Positions 30,672 through 38,771 of a stretch of 64,000 nt of DNA are shown piece by piece (positions within the stretch are counted from its first letter, which is position 1; every line of letters begins with the position of its first letter). Origin of the DNA: UBA3792 sp045114775 (GTDB lineage Bacteria > Bacillota > Clostridia > Christensenellales > CAG-138); NCBI GenBank assembly GCA_045114775.1, contig JBGULC010000034.1, forward strand, positions 1 through 64,000, in the 5' to 3' direction. Both the position numbers and the translations under genes were made by a program. Under the pieces are notes generated by a model. It ran no database searches and had not been told where the DNA came from. It saw only the letters and a program-made list of their open reading frames with translations.

Positions 30672-32057
30672 TCAATGGTGCCGCACGACCTCGAACCGCT
30701 CGAGACGGTACGGCTCGTCCTCGCGGATGCCGCCCTTTTGCCGCGCGATCCGGATCTGCTCCTCCGGGGTGTCCACGCCTTCGAGATCCGGCAGCAGCAG
30801 CCCGCGCTTTCTGCCGCAGCTCACGATGACGCCGTAGCGCTTCACGTCGAGCGCAGCGGGCGAGTCGATCGGCTCCGCTTCGCCCAGCACGTCCACGCTG
30901 ATCTCAATGCTGCCGAGCTCGTTCGCGTCCACCGGCGAAAAGCGCGGATCGCGCGAGCATGCGCTGACGGCGTTCTGAACGATCTCCTCCGCAATGCTGT
31001 TCCGCGTCGCCGCGATCGTGCCGATGCAGCCGCGAAGCTGTCCCTCCTTATGCAGCGAGACGAACGTCCCCGCGCGCCGCGAAAGCATCTCCTCCGGAAG
31101 CCCGTCCGGCACGGGAAGGCGCTCGCGCCGCAGGACCCACGCGTTCACGGCGGCCCTCGCAAGCTTCACATACGCGTCGCTCTTCTCCGCTTTTTCAAGG
31201 CATTCCCGCGTCACCCTTTCCCGATACGCGTCCAGAAACCGCCGGGTCCCGTCCGCGCCGTCCGGATAGAACGTGCAGATCCCGTAGCCGACGCCGGTCA
31301 CGTCCTGATGGCTCAGGGCCTTCGCCCTGACCGCAAGGCCGTCGAATGCGCCCGCCAGGATCACAAAGGACCGTTGCCCGCATTCCGCCGCCTTTTCGCA
31401 GAAGGTCCCGGAAAAATCAAACAACTCGCCGAATGCGGCTCTTGCGCAGACGTCCATGATCCGGCGGTCGTATTCCGGTCCCTCCGGGGCGAACCCGTAC
31501 GGGCCGTACTCCCTGAGCTTATGCGAAAGGTCTCCGCTGGCGATCAGAACGGCGCGCGTTCCGGTTTCGTCACAGGCGCGGGCGACGATCTGCCCGAGAC
31601 GGTAGTGGTCGGAAAGCGGCAGCCCCGAAAGCCCGATGCGCACAAGCTTGCCGCCGTCGTACTTTTTCCGGATGAAATACAGCGGGACCATGGTCCCGTG
31701 ATCGAGCGACGCGTCCCGCTCTCCGAGCGTGCCCGCGGGAAAGTCCTCCGCGTCCGCAAGCGCGCAGATGCGCTTCACGAGCGCGGTATCGTATTGCTCG
31801 GAAAACCGGACCTCCGGGGCGCGGAACTGCCGGAACGAGCCCGTCGCCCCGCTGCCGGGCGAGATATGGAAATAATCCGCATACAGGATCGCGTGCGGGC
31901 TGGTCACGATCAGCGTGTCCGGCCGCAGCGCGGCGATCTCCTCCGCGATGCGCTCGTACGCCCGCGTCGTTTCGAGGATCTCCTTTTCGCCGCCCCTTCC
32001 GACCTCCGGCACGATCATGGGCGGATGCGGCACCATAAACGCGGCAAGAATCGACAT
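30672..32057 (-). CDS. Fused Memo-like and AMMECR1-like protein of the AmmeMemoRadiSam system
   Basis: 461 residues. Residues 1-~265 are Memo-like, a dioxygenase-superfamily fold with metal-type histidines at His11 (MVPHPP), His55 (SPHAIL), His120 (LDHGTMVPL) and His179 (GDLSHK). Residues ~280-461 are AMMECR1-like (GTFVSLHKEGQLRGCIGT, PRFSPV, GVIVSCGRKRGLLLPDLEG). Both occur as separate proteins in eukaryotes. ATG follows AAGGAGGCGATACG. With the downstream radical SAM gene it completes the set. Confidence 0.92.
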   Translation of the reverse strand: MSILAAFMVPHPPMIVPEVGRGGEKEILETTRAYERIAEEIAALRPDTLIVTSPHAILYADYFHISPGSGATGSFRQFRAPEVRFSEQYDTALVKRICALADAEDFPAGTLGERDASLDHGTMVPLYFIRKKYDGGKLVRIGLSGLPLSDHYRLGQIVARACDETGTRAVLIASGDLSHKLREYGPYGFAPEGPEYDRRIMDVCARAAFGELFDFSGTFCEKAAECGQRSFVILAGAFDGLAVRAKALSHQDVTGVGYGICTFYPDGADGTRRFLDAYRERVTRECLEKAEKSDAYVKLARAAVNAWVLRRERLPVPDGLPEEMLSRRAGTFVSLHKEGQLRGCIGTIAATRNSIAEEIVQNAVSACSRDPRFSPVDANELGSIEISVDVLGEAEPIDSPAALDVKRYGVIVSCGRKRGLLLPDLEGVDTPEEQIRIARQKGGIREDEPYRLERFEVVRHH

Positions 32058-32106
32058 CGTATCGCCTCCTTCAAACGTTTCCCAAACGGTCGGTCCGAAA
32101 AGGACC

Positions 32107-32778
32107 TTACCGCAGACTCTTCAGGTATTCCTTGTGCTCGTCCGTGACCCGGAAGCTTTCGACCGCCTTCCGGATCGCCTTCTTATGCGTCCATTCGTCC
32201 AGCCGCCGGTCCGTAAAATACGGGATCGTCTCGTCGTAGCGCTTCGCGAGCGCCGTCGCGAAGTACCACGCGATCATCATTTTGAGATAGTAATCCTCGC
32301 CCTGCTTGGACGCGACCAGCTCCGGGTATTCCGGCTTGAAATCCGTGTCCAGAAACTCGTTCATCAGCATCCGGATCCCGAACCGCGCCGTATAGACGTG
32401 CTCCGACGCGATCCACTTTTTGAGATACGGCAGCAGTCTTTCGTGGTTTTTCCGGAACGCCTTCGGCGTCGCCTGGTCCGAGACCGGCCAGCAGTCGACG
32501 TACGGCAGAAACGCTTCGACGCCACGTACGCACACATCGAAGTCCTTGATCATCGAAAGCACAAAGAAGTGGATCAGTTTTTCCTCATAGTATTGATGCG
32601 GCAGATCGGACAGAAACGCGTCCCGCTCGCCGCTTTCAAAGACCTCTTTGGCGATTTTCCGCATCTCCGGCGTGCGGACGCCGAGGATCGTCTCCTTCGG
32701 GACATTCGGGACCAGCTTTACCTGAAACTCCCGGTACGCGTCGTCCTTTACGGCGATCAGTCTTTCATACAGCGTCAT
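32107..32778 (-). CDS. DNA alkylation repair protein (AlkD family)
   Basis: 223 residues from ATG 32778 (AAAGGGAGAAACGAT before it). HEAT-like helical repeat DNA glycosylase of the AlkD type that removes 3- and 7-alkylpurines without flipping the base. Signatures: VPKETILGVRTPEMRKIAKE, CWPVSDQATPKAF and LMNEFLDTDF. It lies between the GH13 gene and the AmmeMemoRadiSam genes in the same minus-strand run. Confidence 0.88.
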   Translation of the reverse strand: MTLYERLIAVKDDAYREFQVKLVPNVPKETILGVRTPEMRKIAKEVFESGERDAFLSDLPHQYYEEKLIHFFVLSMIKDFDVCVRGVEAFLPYVDCWPVSDQATPKAFRKNHERLLPYLKKWIASEHVYTARFGIRMLMNEFLDTDFKPEYPELVASKQGEDYYLKMMIAWYFATALAKRYDETIPYFTDRRLDEWTHKKAIRKAVESFRVTDEHKEYLKSLR

Positions 32779-32827
32779 ATCGTTTCTCCCTTTTATATGG
32801 ATGTCCGGCCGCTTTCCCCGCGCCGGA

Positions 32828-34366
32828 TCAGAACAGAATGAAGGACTGCGGCGCAAGCGTCAGCCGGTCGCCCTCGATCGCCGCGCCGCCGATCCGATAC
32901 AGCTGCAGAGCGTTTTCGGGCAGGTCAAAAATCGCGGCGCTGCGGGTTTTCCCGGAGGGATTGACCGCCGCAACGCGGCTGCCGCGCCGATAGACGAACA
33001 GCGGATCGCCGTGCTTTGCGTACAGCACGGCAAAGGGCCCCACGGCTTTGAGGTCCGGATCCTTATGCCGGAGCGCAAGGATCCCGCGCACGGTCTCAAA
33101 GAGGCCTTCCCTTCCCTGCGCTTCATCGACGCACGGCGCGTCCGGGCTCGGGTCGACGGGCAGATACAACCGCGCCGCCGGTCCCGCGGAAAAGCCCATG
33201 TTGGGCCCGCGGTCCCACTGCATCGGCGTGCGGCTGCCCGTGCGCGTGTAGCCGCCCTCCTTGCTCGGAAGGTCCGCCAGATAACGCATGCCGATCTCGT
33301 CGCCGTAATACAGGAACGGAACGCCGGGCAGCGTGAACAGCACGGCGTACGCAAGCTCGAGCTCGCGTTCACTGAGACGAGGCGCAAGCCGCGGCGTGTC
33401 GTGATTGCAGGTGAAGAAGCTGATCGCGCCGACGTCTTTCGTCGCTTCGTACTTCGGGAGATAATCGTCAAGAAAGCGGAAAATATCGCTGTCCGCGTCA
33501 TTTTTGAAATAGCTGCGGTCCGTGCCGTCGTCGGTCTGCCTAAGAAGGCTGTGGTACCCGTTACCCCAGTGATCCAGATAGAAATCGGCATGGAACCCGG
33601 CGTTCAGAGACAGCTTCGGATTGCTCCATTCCGAAACCAGCACGGCCTCCGGATAGTCCCGGTCGAGCATTTGCCGGATCTCCCGCCAGATCGCGGCGGT
33701 GCAGGATTTTTGCTCGTCGTCCTCCTTGACGAGCGAATCCGCCATATCCACGCGAAAGCCGTCGCAGCCGCGGTCGAGCCAGAAGCGCATGACGTTCTTG
33801 AGCGCTTCGCGGGTCGCCAGCGCGTCCGGATCAGAAACACCGCACTGCCAGGGCTCCGTCGGTTCTCTCCAGCCGTAGTTCAGCGCGGGCTGACACTTGA
33901 AGAAGTTCAGCATGTAAGTCCCGTTCCGCGGCGTTTCGCCGCCGATGTACGGATGGTTCGGAATGCCGCGGATCCAGAAATCGGTCCAGATATAGCGGCC
34001 GGAGTATTCGTTCGGCTCCGCCTTCGCGCTTTCCAGAAACCACGGATGCTCCTCCGAGGTGTGCCCGGGCACGAGGTCCAAAAGCACGCGGATCCCCTTT
34101 TCGTGCGCCTGCTCGAAGAGGCGGTACAGATCCTCGTTCGTTCCGTAGCGCGGCGCCACGCGGCAGTAATCGCGCACGTCGTAGCCCGCGTCCTTGAACG
34201 GAGAGTCGAAGCAGGGATTGATCCAGAGCGCGTTGCAGCCGAGCGCGCAAACGTAATCGAGCTTCGAAACGATCCCCGTAAGATCGCCGATCCCGTCCCC
34301 GTTCGAATCACAGAAGGATTGCGGATAGATCTCATAAAAAACTGCGTCGTTCAGCCAGTTCGGCAT
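32828..34366 (-). CDS. GH13 alpha-glycosidase (alpha-amylase family)
   Basis: 512 residues from ATG 34366 (AAGGGGGACGAAAACG before it). Starts MPNWLNDAVFYEIYPQSF with SNGDGIGDLTGI. The GH13 catalytic set is visible: nucleophile Asp in GFRVDMADSL, acid Glu in VLVSEWSNP and the transition-state Asp in FTCNHDTPRL. No signal peptide, so cytosolic: an oligo-1,6-glucosidase or trehalose-synthase-like enzyme acting on imported oligosaccharides is likely; the exact linkage cannot be told. Confidence 0.92.
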   Translation of the reverse strand: MPNWLNDAVFYEIYPQSFCDSNGDGIGDLTGIVSKLDYVCALGCNALWINPCFDSPFKDAGYDVRDYCRVAPRYGTNEDLYRLFEQAHEKGIRVLLDLVPGHTSEEHPWFLESAKAEPNEYSGRYIWTDFWIRGIPNHPYIGGETPRNGTYMLNFFKCQPALNYGWREPTEPWQCGVSDPDALATREALKNVMRFWLDRGCDGFRVDMADSLVKEDDEQKSCTAAIWREIRQMLDRDYPEAVLVSEWSNPKLSLNAGFHADFYLDHWGNGYHSLLRQTDDGTDRSYFKNDADSDIFRFLDDYLPKYEATKDVGAISFFTCNHDTPRLAPRLSERELELAYAVLFTLPGVPFLYYGDEIGMRYLADLPSKEGGYTRTGSRTPMQWDRGPNMGFSAGPAARLYLPVDPSPDAPCVDEAQGREGLFETVRGILALRHKDPDLKAVGPFAVLYAKHGDPLFVYRRGSRVAAVNPSGKTRSAAIFDLPENALQLYRIGGAAIEGDRLTLAPQSFILF

Positions 34367-34380
34367 CGTTTTCGTCCCCC

Positions 34381-35088
34381 TTATTTCCAATCGATATTGT
34401 ATGACCGTGTCCCTGTCTTTTCTCCGAACGCGCCGCAGACCGTGTCTGCCCGCAGCGTATAGGTCGCGCCCCAGTTCCCGAGGACCGTGACGGAAGCAAA
34501 CCCTGCGGAAAGCAGCGCCTCCGTTTCGTGTTCGACGGTCAGCGGCGTGTCATAGTGATAAAACGCGTCGTCCCCAATCCCCTGTTCCCGCCTGAGGCGC
34601 CTGAGCTCCGCACGCCGCGCCTGCTCCTCCCCGTCCGAAGCGGCGAAATAATCCGTCAGGATCAGAAAGCCGCCAGGCTTCAGCGCGTTCCGTACCTTTT
34701 CATACAAGGGGATCTTCTCTTCCTTCGTGAAATGATGCAGCGACTCGACGGACACCGCCGCGTCGAACGCGCACGTTCCGAGCGGCACGTCAAAATACGA
34801 GCCCGCGATCAGCGTCAGCGCTTTATCGGGAAACTTTCCCGAAAGCGCGTCCAGCATCCCCGGCGCGAGGTCGATCCCGGTGACCCTTGCCGTCGGGACC
34901 GTTTCAAAATAGTATCCAAGCTCCAGACCCGTGCCGCATCCGAGGTCGAGGATCGCCGCGTCCGGTCGCTGCGGCAGGCAGCCGGCGGTAAACGGATAGA
35001 ACTCCCGCGCCGATTCGATGCACGTGAGCTGATGCTCCTCATACCCATCGAGCCGGGCTTCAAAGAACGCGCGCATTTCCTCCAGCAT
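34381..35088 (-). CDS. SAM-dependent methyltransferase (class I)
   Basis: 235 residues from ATG 35088 (GGAGGGAAAACGGC before it). Motif I ILDLGCGTGLELGYYFE, motif II VTGIDLAPGML, then AAVSVESLHHFTKEEK and LILTDYF. It resembles the broad group of ubiquinone/biotin-type small-molecule methyltransferases. Substrate unknown. It lies between the transglutaminase lipoprotein and the GH13 gene. Confidence 0.85.
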   Translation of the reverse strand: MLEEMRAFFEARLDGYEEHQLTCIESAREFYPFTAGCLPQRPDAAILDLGCGTGLELGYYFETVPTARVTGIDLAPGMLDALSGKFPDKALTLIAGSYFDVPLGTCAFDAAVSVESLHHFTKEEKIPLYEKVRNALKPGGFLILTDYFAASDGEEQARRAELRRLRREQGIGDDAFYHYDTPLTVEHETEALLSAGFASVTVLGNWGATYTLRADTVCGAFGEKTGTRSYNIDWK

Positions 35089-35117
35089 GCCGTTTTCCCT
35101 CCGCGGATCCGTTTCGC

Positions 35118-36602
35118 TCAATATCCGGTATAGTCGAACCGGAAATACGACCACTCGCCGTACTCGCTTTGCTCCATCGGGCAGAGCACGGTGCGGGCCG
35201 CATGATCGAACGATTCAAAATCATACGCCCAGAGCGGCGCAAACGTCTCGTCGTCCGCGACGTAGTCCGGATGCGGATGATCCTGCGAATAATGCGATAC
35301 TGCGTAGAACGTCGCCGGATCGTAGAAATCCTCTTCCTCGCGCTTTGCGTCGGTCATCATGAAATACCGCAGCGCGCCGCCGGTGCCGAGCACGTAGGTC
35401 GGATCGATGTGGTATTCCTTCCCGTCGATCCGCACATAGCTCCACTGATGTCCTGCATGGTCGAGGGAGCGCGTCCCGCTCATCGTGGTCGCCTGTACGC
35501 CCGCCTGCAGCAACAGATAGGAATACGCCGAGGAGATCTCGTGGCAGATGCCGATCCCGGTCTGGAAGAAGCGATAGCACGAAGTATAGTCCACGTACTC
35601 GTCGTACATCTTCATGTAGGTATCCCAATCGTATTCGTAGTGATCGGAGAAATAAACATATAGGGCGAGACACTTCTCAAAATCGGAATAATCGTCCTCG
35701 AAAACCTCGTTCAGCATATCCTCGATCTGTTTGCCGAATTCCTCGATCCGCGTCTTGGCCTCCTCGGGCGGAACGAGCCAGGTAAAGCTCGCGACGCCGT
35801 CGACTACGGAGTTTTCGCGGTCCCAGGCGTAGTCGATAAGCTCCTTGAGGATCGGCAGACAATGCTCCGGGAACTGCCCCATCATCCAGTCGTAGGTATA
35901 CTGATCCTTGCAGGCAAAGGTGTCCTCGCCTTTAAGCACCGCGTCGACGAGGTTCATCCACGCCTCGCACATATCGGGCCCGAAGACCTCCTCCATAAAG
36001 ACGGAGCAGATTTTCGGCTGGAATACGTAATGCCCTCGCGGCTGTATTGCGACTGGTTCCGGATCGATCTGCTCGCCGTATTCACCCGTGGGAGAAGGCA
36101 GGCTCTCGACCCGTTCAAACCCGGTCACGACCGTCCGGGCGGGAAGCAGATCACAGGTGCTTTCGATCACACGAACCGCGTATTGCTCTCCGTCCGGATA
36201 AAACGCGACCGTCATCGGGCTGCCCTCGGGGTCGACGGAACGGAAGACGACGCCGTCCTCGGACGCGGAAACCGTTCCGCCGTCCATTCCGATCAGGCGG
36301 TAAAGCACGACCGACATCACGTACGAGTCCTCGATCTCCTCGATCGTAACGAAGTCGTAATTGCCGTTTGCATAGACGCCGACAAAGTCGGCGAGATCGA
36401 CCGGCCCCGGCTTTTCTTCGGGATGCTCCGAAGGAACGGGGCTCTCCGTCGCGGAAGGCTCCGATGGGATCACGATCTCTTCTTCGGTCTGCGTCGACGC
36501 TTCGGTCTGTATTCCGATCGTCTCCGCCGTTTGCTGTTTTTCGTTTGTGCATGCAGCAAGCAGCAGCGCCGCCGCGCACAGGAATATCCATATCTTTTTC
36601 AT
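35118..36602 (-). CDS. Lipoprotein with a transglutaminase-like domain
   Basis: 494 residues. Signal MKKIWIFLCAAALLLAAC with lipobox LAAC (Cys18), followed by a Thr/Glu-rich linker (~20-75). The transglutaminase-like core in the last third holds Cys in GICHEISSAYS, His in HAGHQWSYV and Asp in YHIDPTY, the Cys-His-Asp triad of the papain-like fold. Bacterial members are proteases or cross-linking enzymes at the cell surface. No Shine-Dalgarno precedes the ATG; a perfect TATAAT ends six bases before it, so the mRNA is probably leaderless. First gene of a minus-strand run to 29812. Confidence 0.85.
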   Translation of the reverse strand: MKKIWIFLCAAALLLAACTNEKQQTAETIGIQTEASTQTEEEIVIPSEPSATESPVPSEHPEEKPGPVDLADFVGVYANGNYDFVTIEEIEDSYVMSVVLYRLIGMDGGTVSASEDGVVFRSVDPEGSPMTVAFYPDGEQYAVRVIESTCDLLPARTVVTGFERVESLPSPTGEYGEQIDPEPVAIQPRGHYVFQPKICSVFMEEVFGPDMCEAWMNLVDAVLKGEDTFACKDQYTYDWMMGQFPEHCLPILKELIDYAWDRENSVVDGVASFTWLVPPEEAKTRIEEFGKQIEDMLNEVFEDDYSDFEKCLALYVYFSDHYEYDWDTYMKMYDEYVDYTSCYRFFQTGIGICHEISSAYSYLLLQAGVQATTMSGTRSLDHAGHQWSYVRIDGKEYHIDPTYVLGTGGALRYFMMTDAKREEEDFYDPATFYAVSHYSQDHPHPDYVADDETFAPLWAYDFESFDHAARTVLCPMEQSEYGEWSYFRFDYTGY

Positions 36603-36608
36603 GGTTAT

Positions 36609-36614
36609 ATTATA
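36609..36614 (-). promoter_or_regulatory. -10 of a probable leaderless transcript for the transglutaminase lipoprotein
   Basis: TATAAT ends six bases before the ATG at 36602, which puts the likely transcription start at or near the start codon. The -35 side (GTGGTT at 17 bases) is weak. Confidence 0.5.
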
Positions 36615-36640
36615 ACATAGTTATCCGGGAAAACCACCCC

Positions 36641-36668
36641 TTGACTTTCTGTTCCTTTGTGTTATGAT
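36641..36668 (+). promoter_or_regulatory. Promoter of the CPA2 antiporter gene
   Basis: TTGACT (36641-36646), 16 bases, TATGAT (36663-36668), 31 bases before the ATG at 36700, which follows AAAACGGAGGCATAATC. Confidence 0.75.
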
Positions 36669-36699
36669 ACAATCTTGTTGATAAAACGGAGGCATAATC

Positions 36700-38076
36700 A
36701 TGGGAACATTGCTTGCGGCGGCGCTCGCGCTTCTGATCGGGCTTTTAATGACGCGTTTATTCAAATTACTGCACCTGCATCTGCCGGATGTGACGGCGTT
36801 TCTGATCGCCGGGCTCATCGTCGGTCCGCACTGCCTCGGCAGGCTCGGCGTCGAGGGCGTCGGCTTTGCGAGCACGGCGGAAGTGGAGAGCATGTCCGTG
36901 ATCACGAACACCGCGCTCGGCTTCATTGCGTTTTCCATCGGCAATGAGTTTTTGCTTTCACAGCTCAAAACGATCGGCAAGCAGGCCGTCGTCGTCGGTA
37001 TCATTCAGGCTCTGGCGGCAACGGTGCTCGTCGACGCCGTGCTGATCGGTCTCCATTTCCTGATGCCGGATAAGCTGTCGATCGAGGCGGCGATCACGCT
37101 CGGCGCGATCGCGTCCGCCACCGCGCCTGCCGCGACGCTGATGGTCGTGCGGCAGTACAAGGCGAAGGGCAAGCTGACCGACATCCTGCTCCCCATCGTC
37201 GCGCTGGACGACGCCGTGGGTCTTGCCGTGTTCTCCGTTTCCTTCGGGATCGCCACCTCCATGGTGACCGGGCAAACGGACCTCATCGGCATTCTCGTCG
37301 AGCCGCTCATTGAGATCGCCGCGTCGCTTGCGCTCGGCGCCTTCTTAGGTTGGGTGCTCACGATGCTTGAGCGCACGTTCTTCTCCAATTCGAACCGTCT
37401 GTCGCTCACCATCGCCTTCGTTGTCCTCACCGTCGCGCTTTCCATGCTGAAATTCCAGATCGGCAGCGTCCGCATCTCCTTCTCGACGCTTCTGGTCTGC
37501 ATGATGCTGGGCACGGTGTTCTGCAATATCTGCCCGCTCGCGCAGGATCTTATGGACCGGGCAAACAAATGGACCGCTCCGCTGTTTGCGCTCTTCTTTG
37601 TGCTGAGCGGCGCGGAGCTGGAGCTCGGCGTGCTGTCGAGCGGTGCGGTCATCCTGATCGGCGTCGTCTATATCCTGACCCGTTCGGCGGGCAAATACAT
37701 CGGTTCCTACGTCAGCTGTTCGGCGACGAACTGCGACCCCAAGGTCAAAAAGTATCTGGGCATCACGCTTCTGCCGCAGGCGGGCGTCGCGCTCGGCATG
37801 TGCGTGACCGCGGCAAAGCTCGGAACGACCGACGGCGTGCTGATCAAGAACATCGTCCTGTTCAGCGTGCTGATCTATGAGCTTGTCGGGCCGCTGCTCA
37901 CCAAGTGGGCGCTCACCAAGGCGGGCGACATCCGCCCGTCCGGCGAGAACGTGCACGACCGAAGGGTGAAAAGGTACAAGGAAGCTCTGGAGCAGAATAC
38001 GGTTTCCGAAGCCGGCCGCAAGCAGGCGCAGCGCAACATCGAGCGTCGGAAGAAGCAAGTCGAAAAAAAGAGCTGA
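36700..38076 (+). CDS. Cation:proton antiporter, CPA2 family
   Basis: 458 residues, about 12-13 membrane helices. The family core with VIAGLIVGPHCLG and the paired-residue region LPIVALDDAVGLAVFS (Asp-Asp) for ion binding is present. The C-terminal tail (about 420-458) is highly basic and helical. It exchanges Na+ or K+ for H+ at the membrane and helps pH and salt balance. It stands alone between a strong promoter and a strong terminator. Confidence 0.9.
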   Translation: MGTLLAAALALLIGLLMTRLFKLLHLHLPDVTAFLIAGLIVGPHCLGRLGVEGVGFASTAEVESMSVITNTALGFIAFSIGNEFLLSQLKTIGKQAVVVGIIQALAATVLVDAVLIGLHFLMPDKLSIEAAITLGAIASATAPAATLMVVRQYKAKGKLTDILLPIVALDDAVGLAVFSVSFGIATSMVTGQTDLIGILVEPLIEIAASLALGAFLGWVLTMLERTFFSNSNRLSLTIAFVVLTVALSMLKFQIGSVRISFSTLLVCMMLGTVFCNICPLAQDLMDRANKWTAPLFALFFVLSGAELELGVLSSGAVILIGVVYILTRSAGKYIGSYVSCSATNCDPKVKKYLGITLLPQAGVALGMCVTAAKLGTTDGVLIKNIVLFSVLIYELVGPLLTKWALTKAGDIRPSGENVHDRRVKRYKEALEQNTVSEAGRKQAQRNIERRKKQVEKKS

Positions 38077-38092
38077 CCGTTCCAAAAGCCAC

Positions 38093-38122
38093 AAACGACC
38101 GTCGTCCGACGGTCGTTTTTTT
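38093..38122 (+). terminator. Rho-independent terminator of the antiporter gene
   Basis: AACGACCGTCG/CGACGGTCGTT, an 11-bp stem with a two-base loop, then a T-run. Behind it, 38123-38300 is noncoding; I see no gene there. Confidence 0.9.
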
Positions 38123-38300
38123 CAGCAGCGAGCGGCCCTGCCAAGGTCCGCCTTCCGATTCTGTCCGAACTGCACACTCTCATCCGGTAAAACAGTCCGC
38201 GCGTAAAGTTCATCGGATTCAGCGACGTCTTGAAGCGCGCGTTTGCAGCAAGGACTCACAGCCGGAGGCATCCCTCGGTTTTTCGGGTGATCCGTGACTT

Positions 38301-38762
38301 CTATACCGAGATGGTGAGAAGGATCGAGTCATCCTCTAAGACCGTTTGAGATTCGAGCCGCATACCGTGCTCGCGCAGGCCGTCCAGGACCTTGTGATAG
38401 GTATAATCCCGTACGTTGCAGCCGTATTCGCAGTTGAGCGATTCCAGCTCATCCATCAGCGCAGGCAGGTCGCGGACCTTCTGCGTCTCCATTCGGTACG
38501 GCTCGGTTTCGGACGAACGAAAATAACGCAGCACGCCGGCTTCGGTCCTGACCGTAAACGCATCCTCCCCGGTCTTCTGTACCGTCAGCCCATGCGCCGT
38601 CAGCGTCTCCTTGAGAAGCGTTTCATCCGCAAAGCGGGTGGTCAGCACCGGCAGCTTTGAAGGCGCGTGCTGCGCCTGATTGAGCAGCAGCCCGAGCGCG
38701 GTCGACGACGTCGATATGCTCATCGCAACGACGAGCGGACAAAGAATGATACTCAGCGACAT
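38301..38762 (-). CDS. DUF1257 (Ycf35-like) protein
   Basis: 153 residues. Its second half (YGCNVRDYTYHKVLDGLREH then ESQTVLEDDSILLTISV) matches the conserved end of the DUF1257/Ycf35 family; the middle VQKTGEDAFTVRTEAGVLRY fits its beta-rich core. The first ~30 residues are hydrophobic. In cyanobacteria Ycf35 genes lie with Ycf46 AAA ATPases and DUF2997; here the same trio is present in one operon. Function unknown. Start ATG 38762 with ribosome site AAGGAGGAGTT, nine bases after the AAA gene stop. Last gene of the operon. Confidence 0.7.
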   Translation of the reverse strand: MSLSIILCPLVVAMSISTSSTALGLLLNQAQHAPSKLPVLTTRFADETLLKETLTAHGLTVQKTGEDAFTVRTEAGVLRYFRSSETEPYRMETQKVRDLPALMDELESLNCEYGCNVRDYTYHKVLDGLREHGMRLESQTVLEDDSILLTISV

Positions 38763-38771
38763 AACTCCTCC

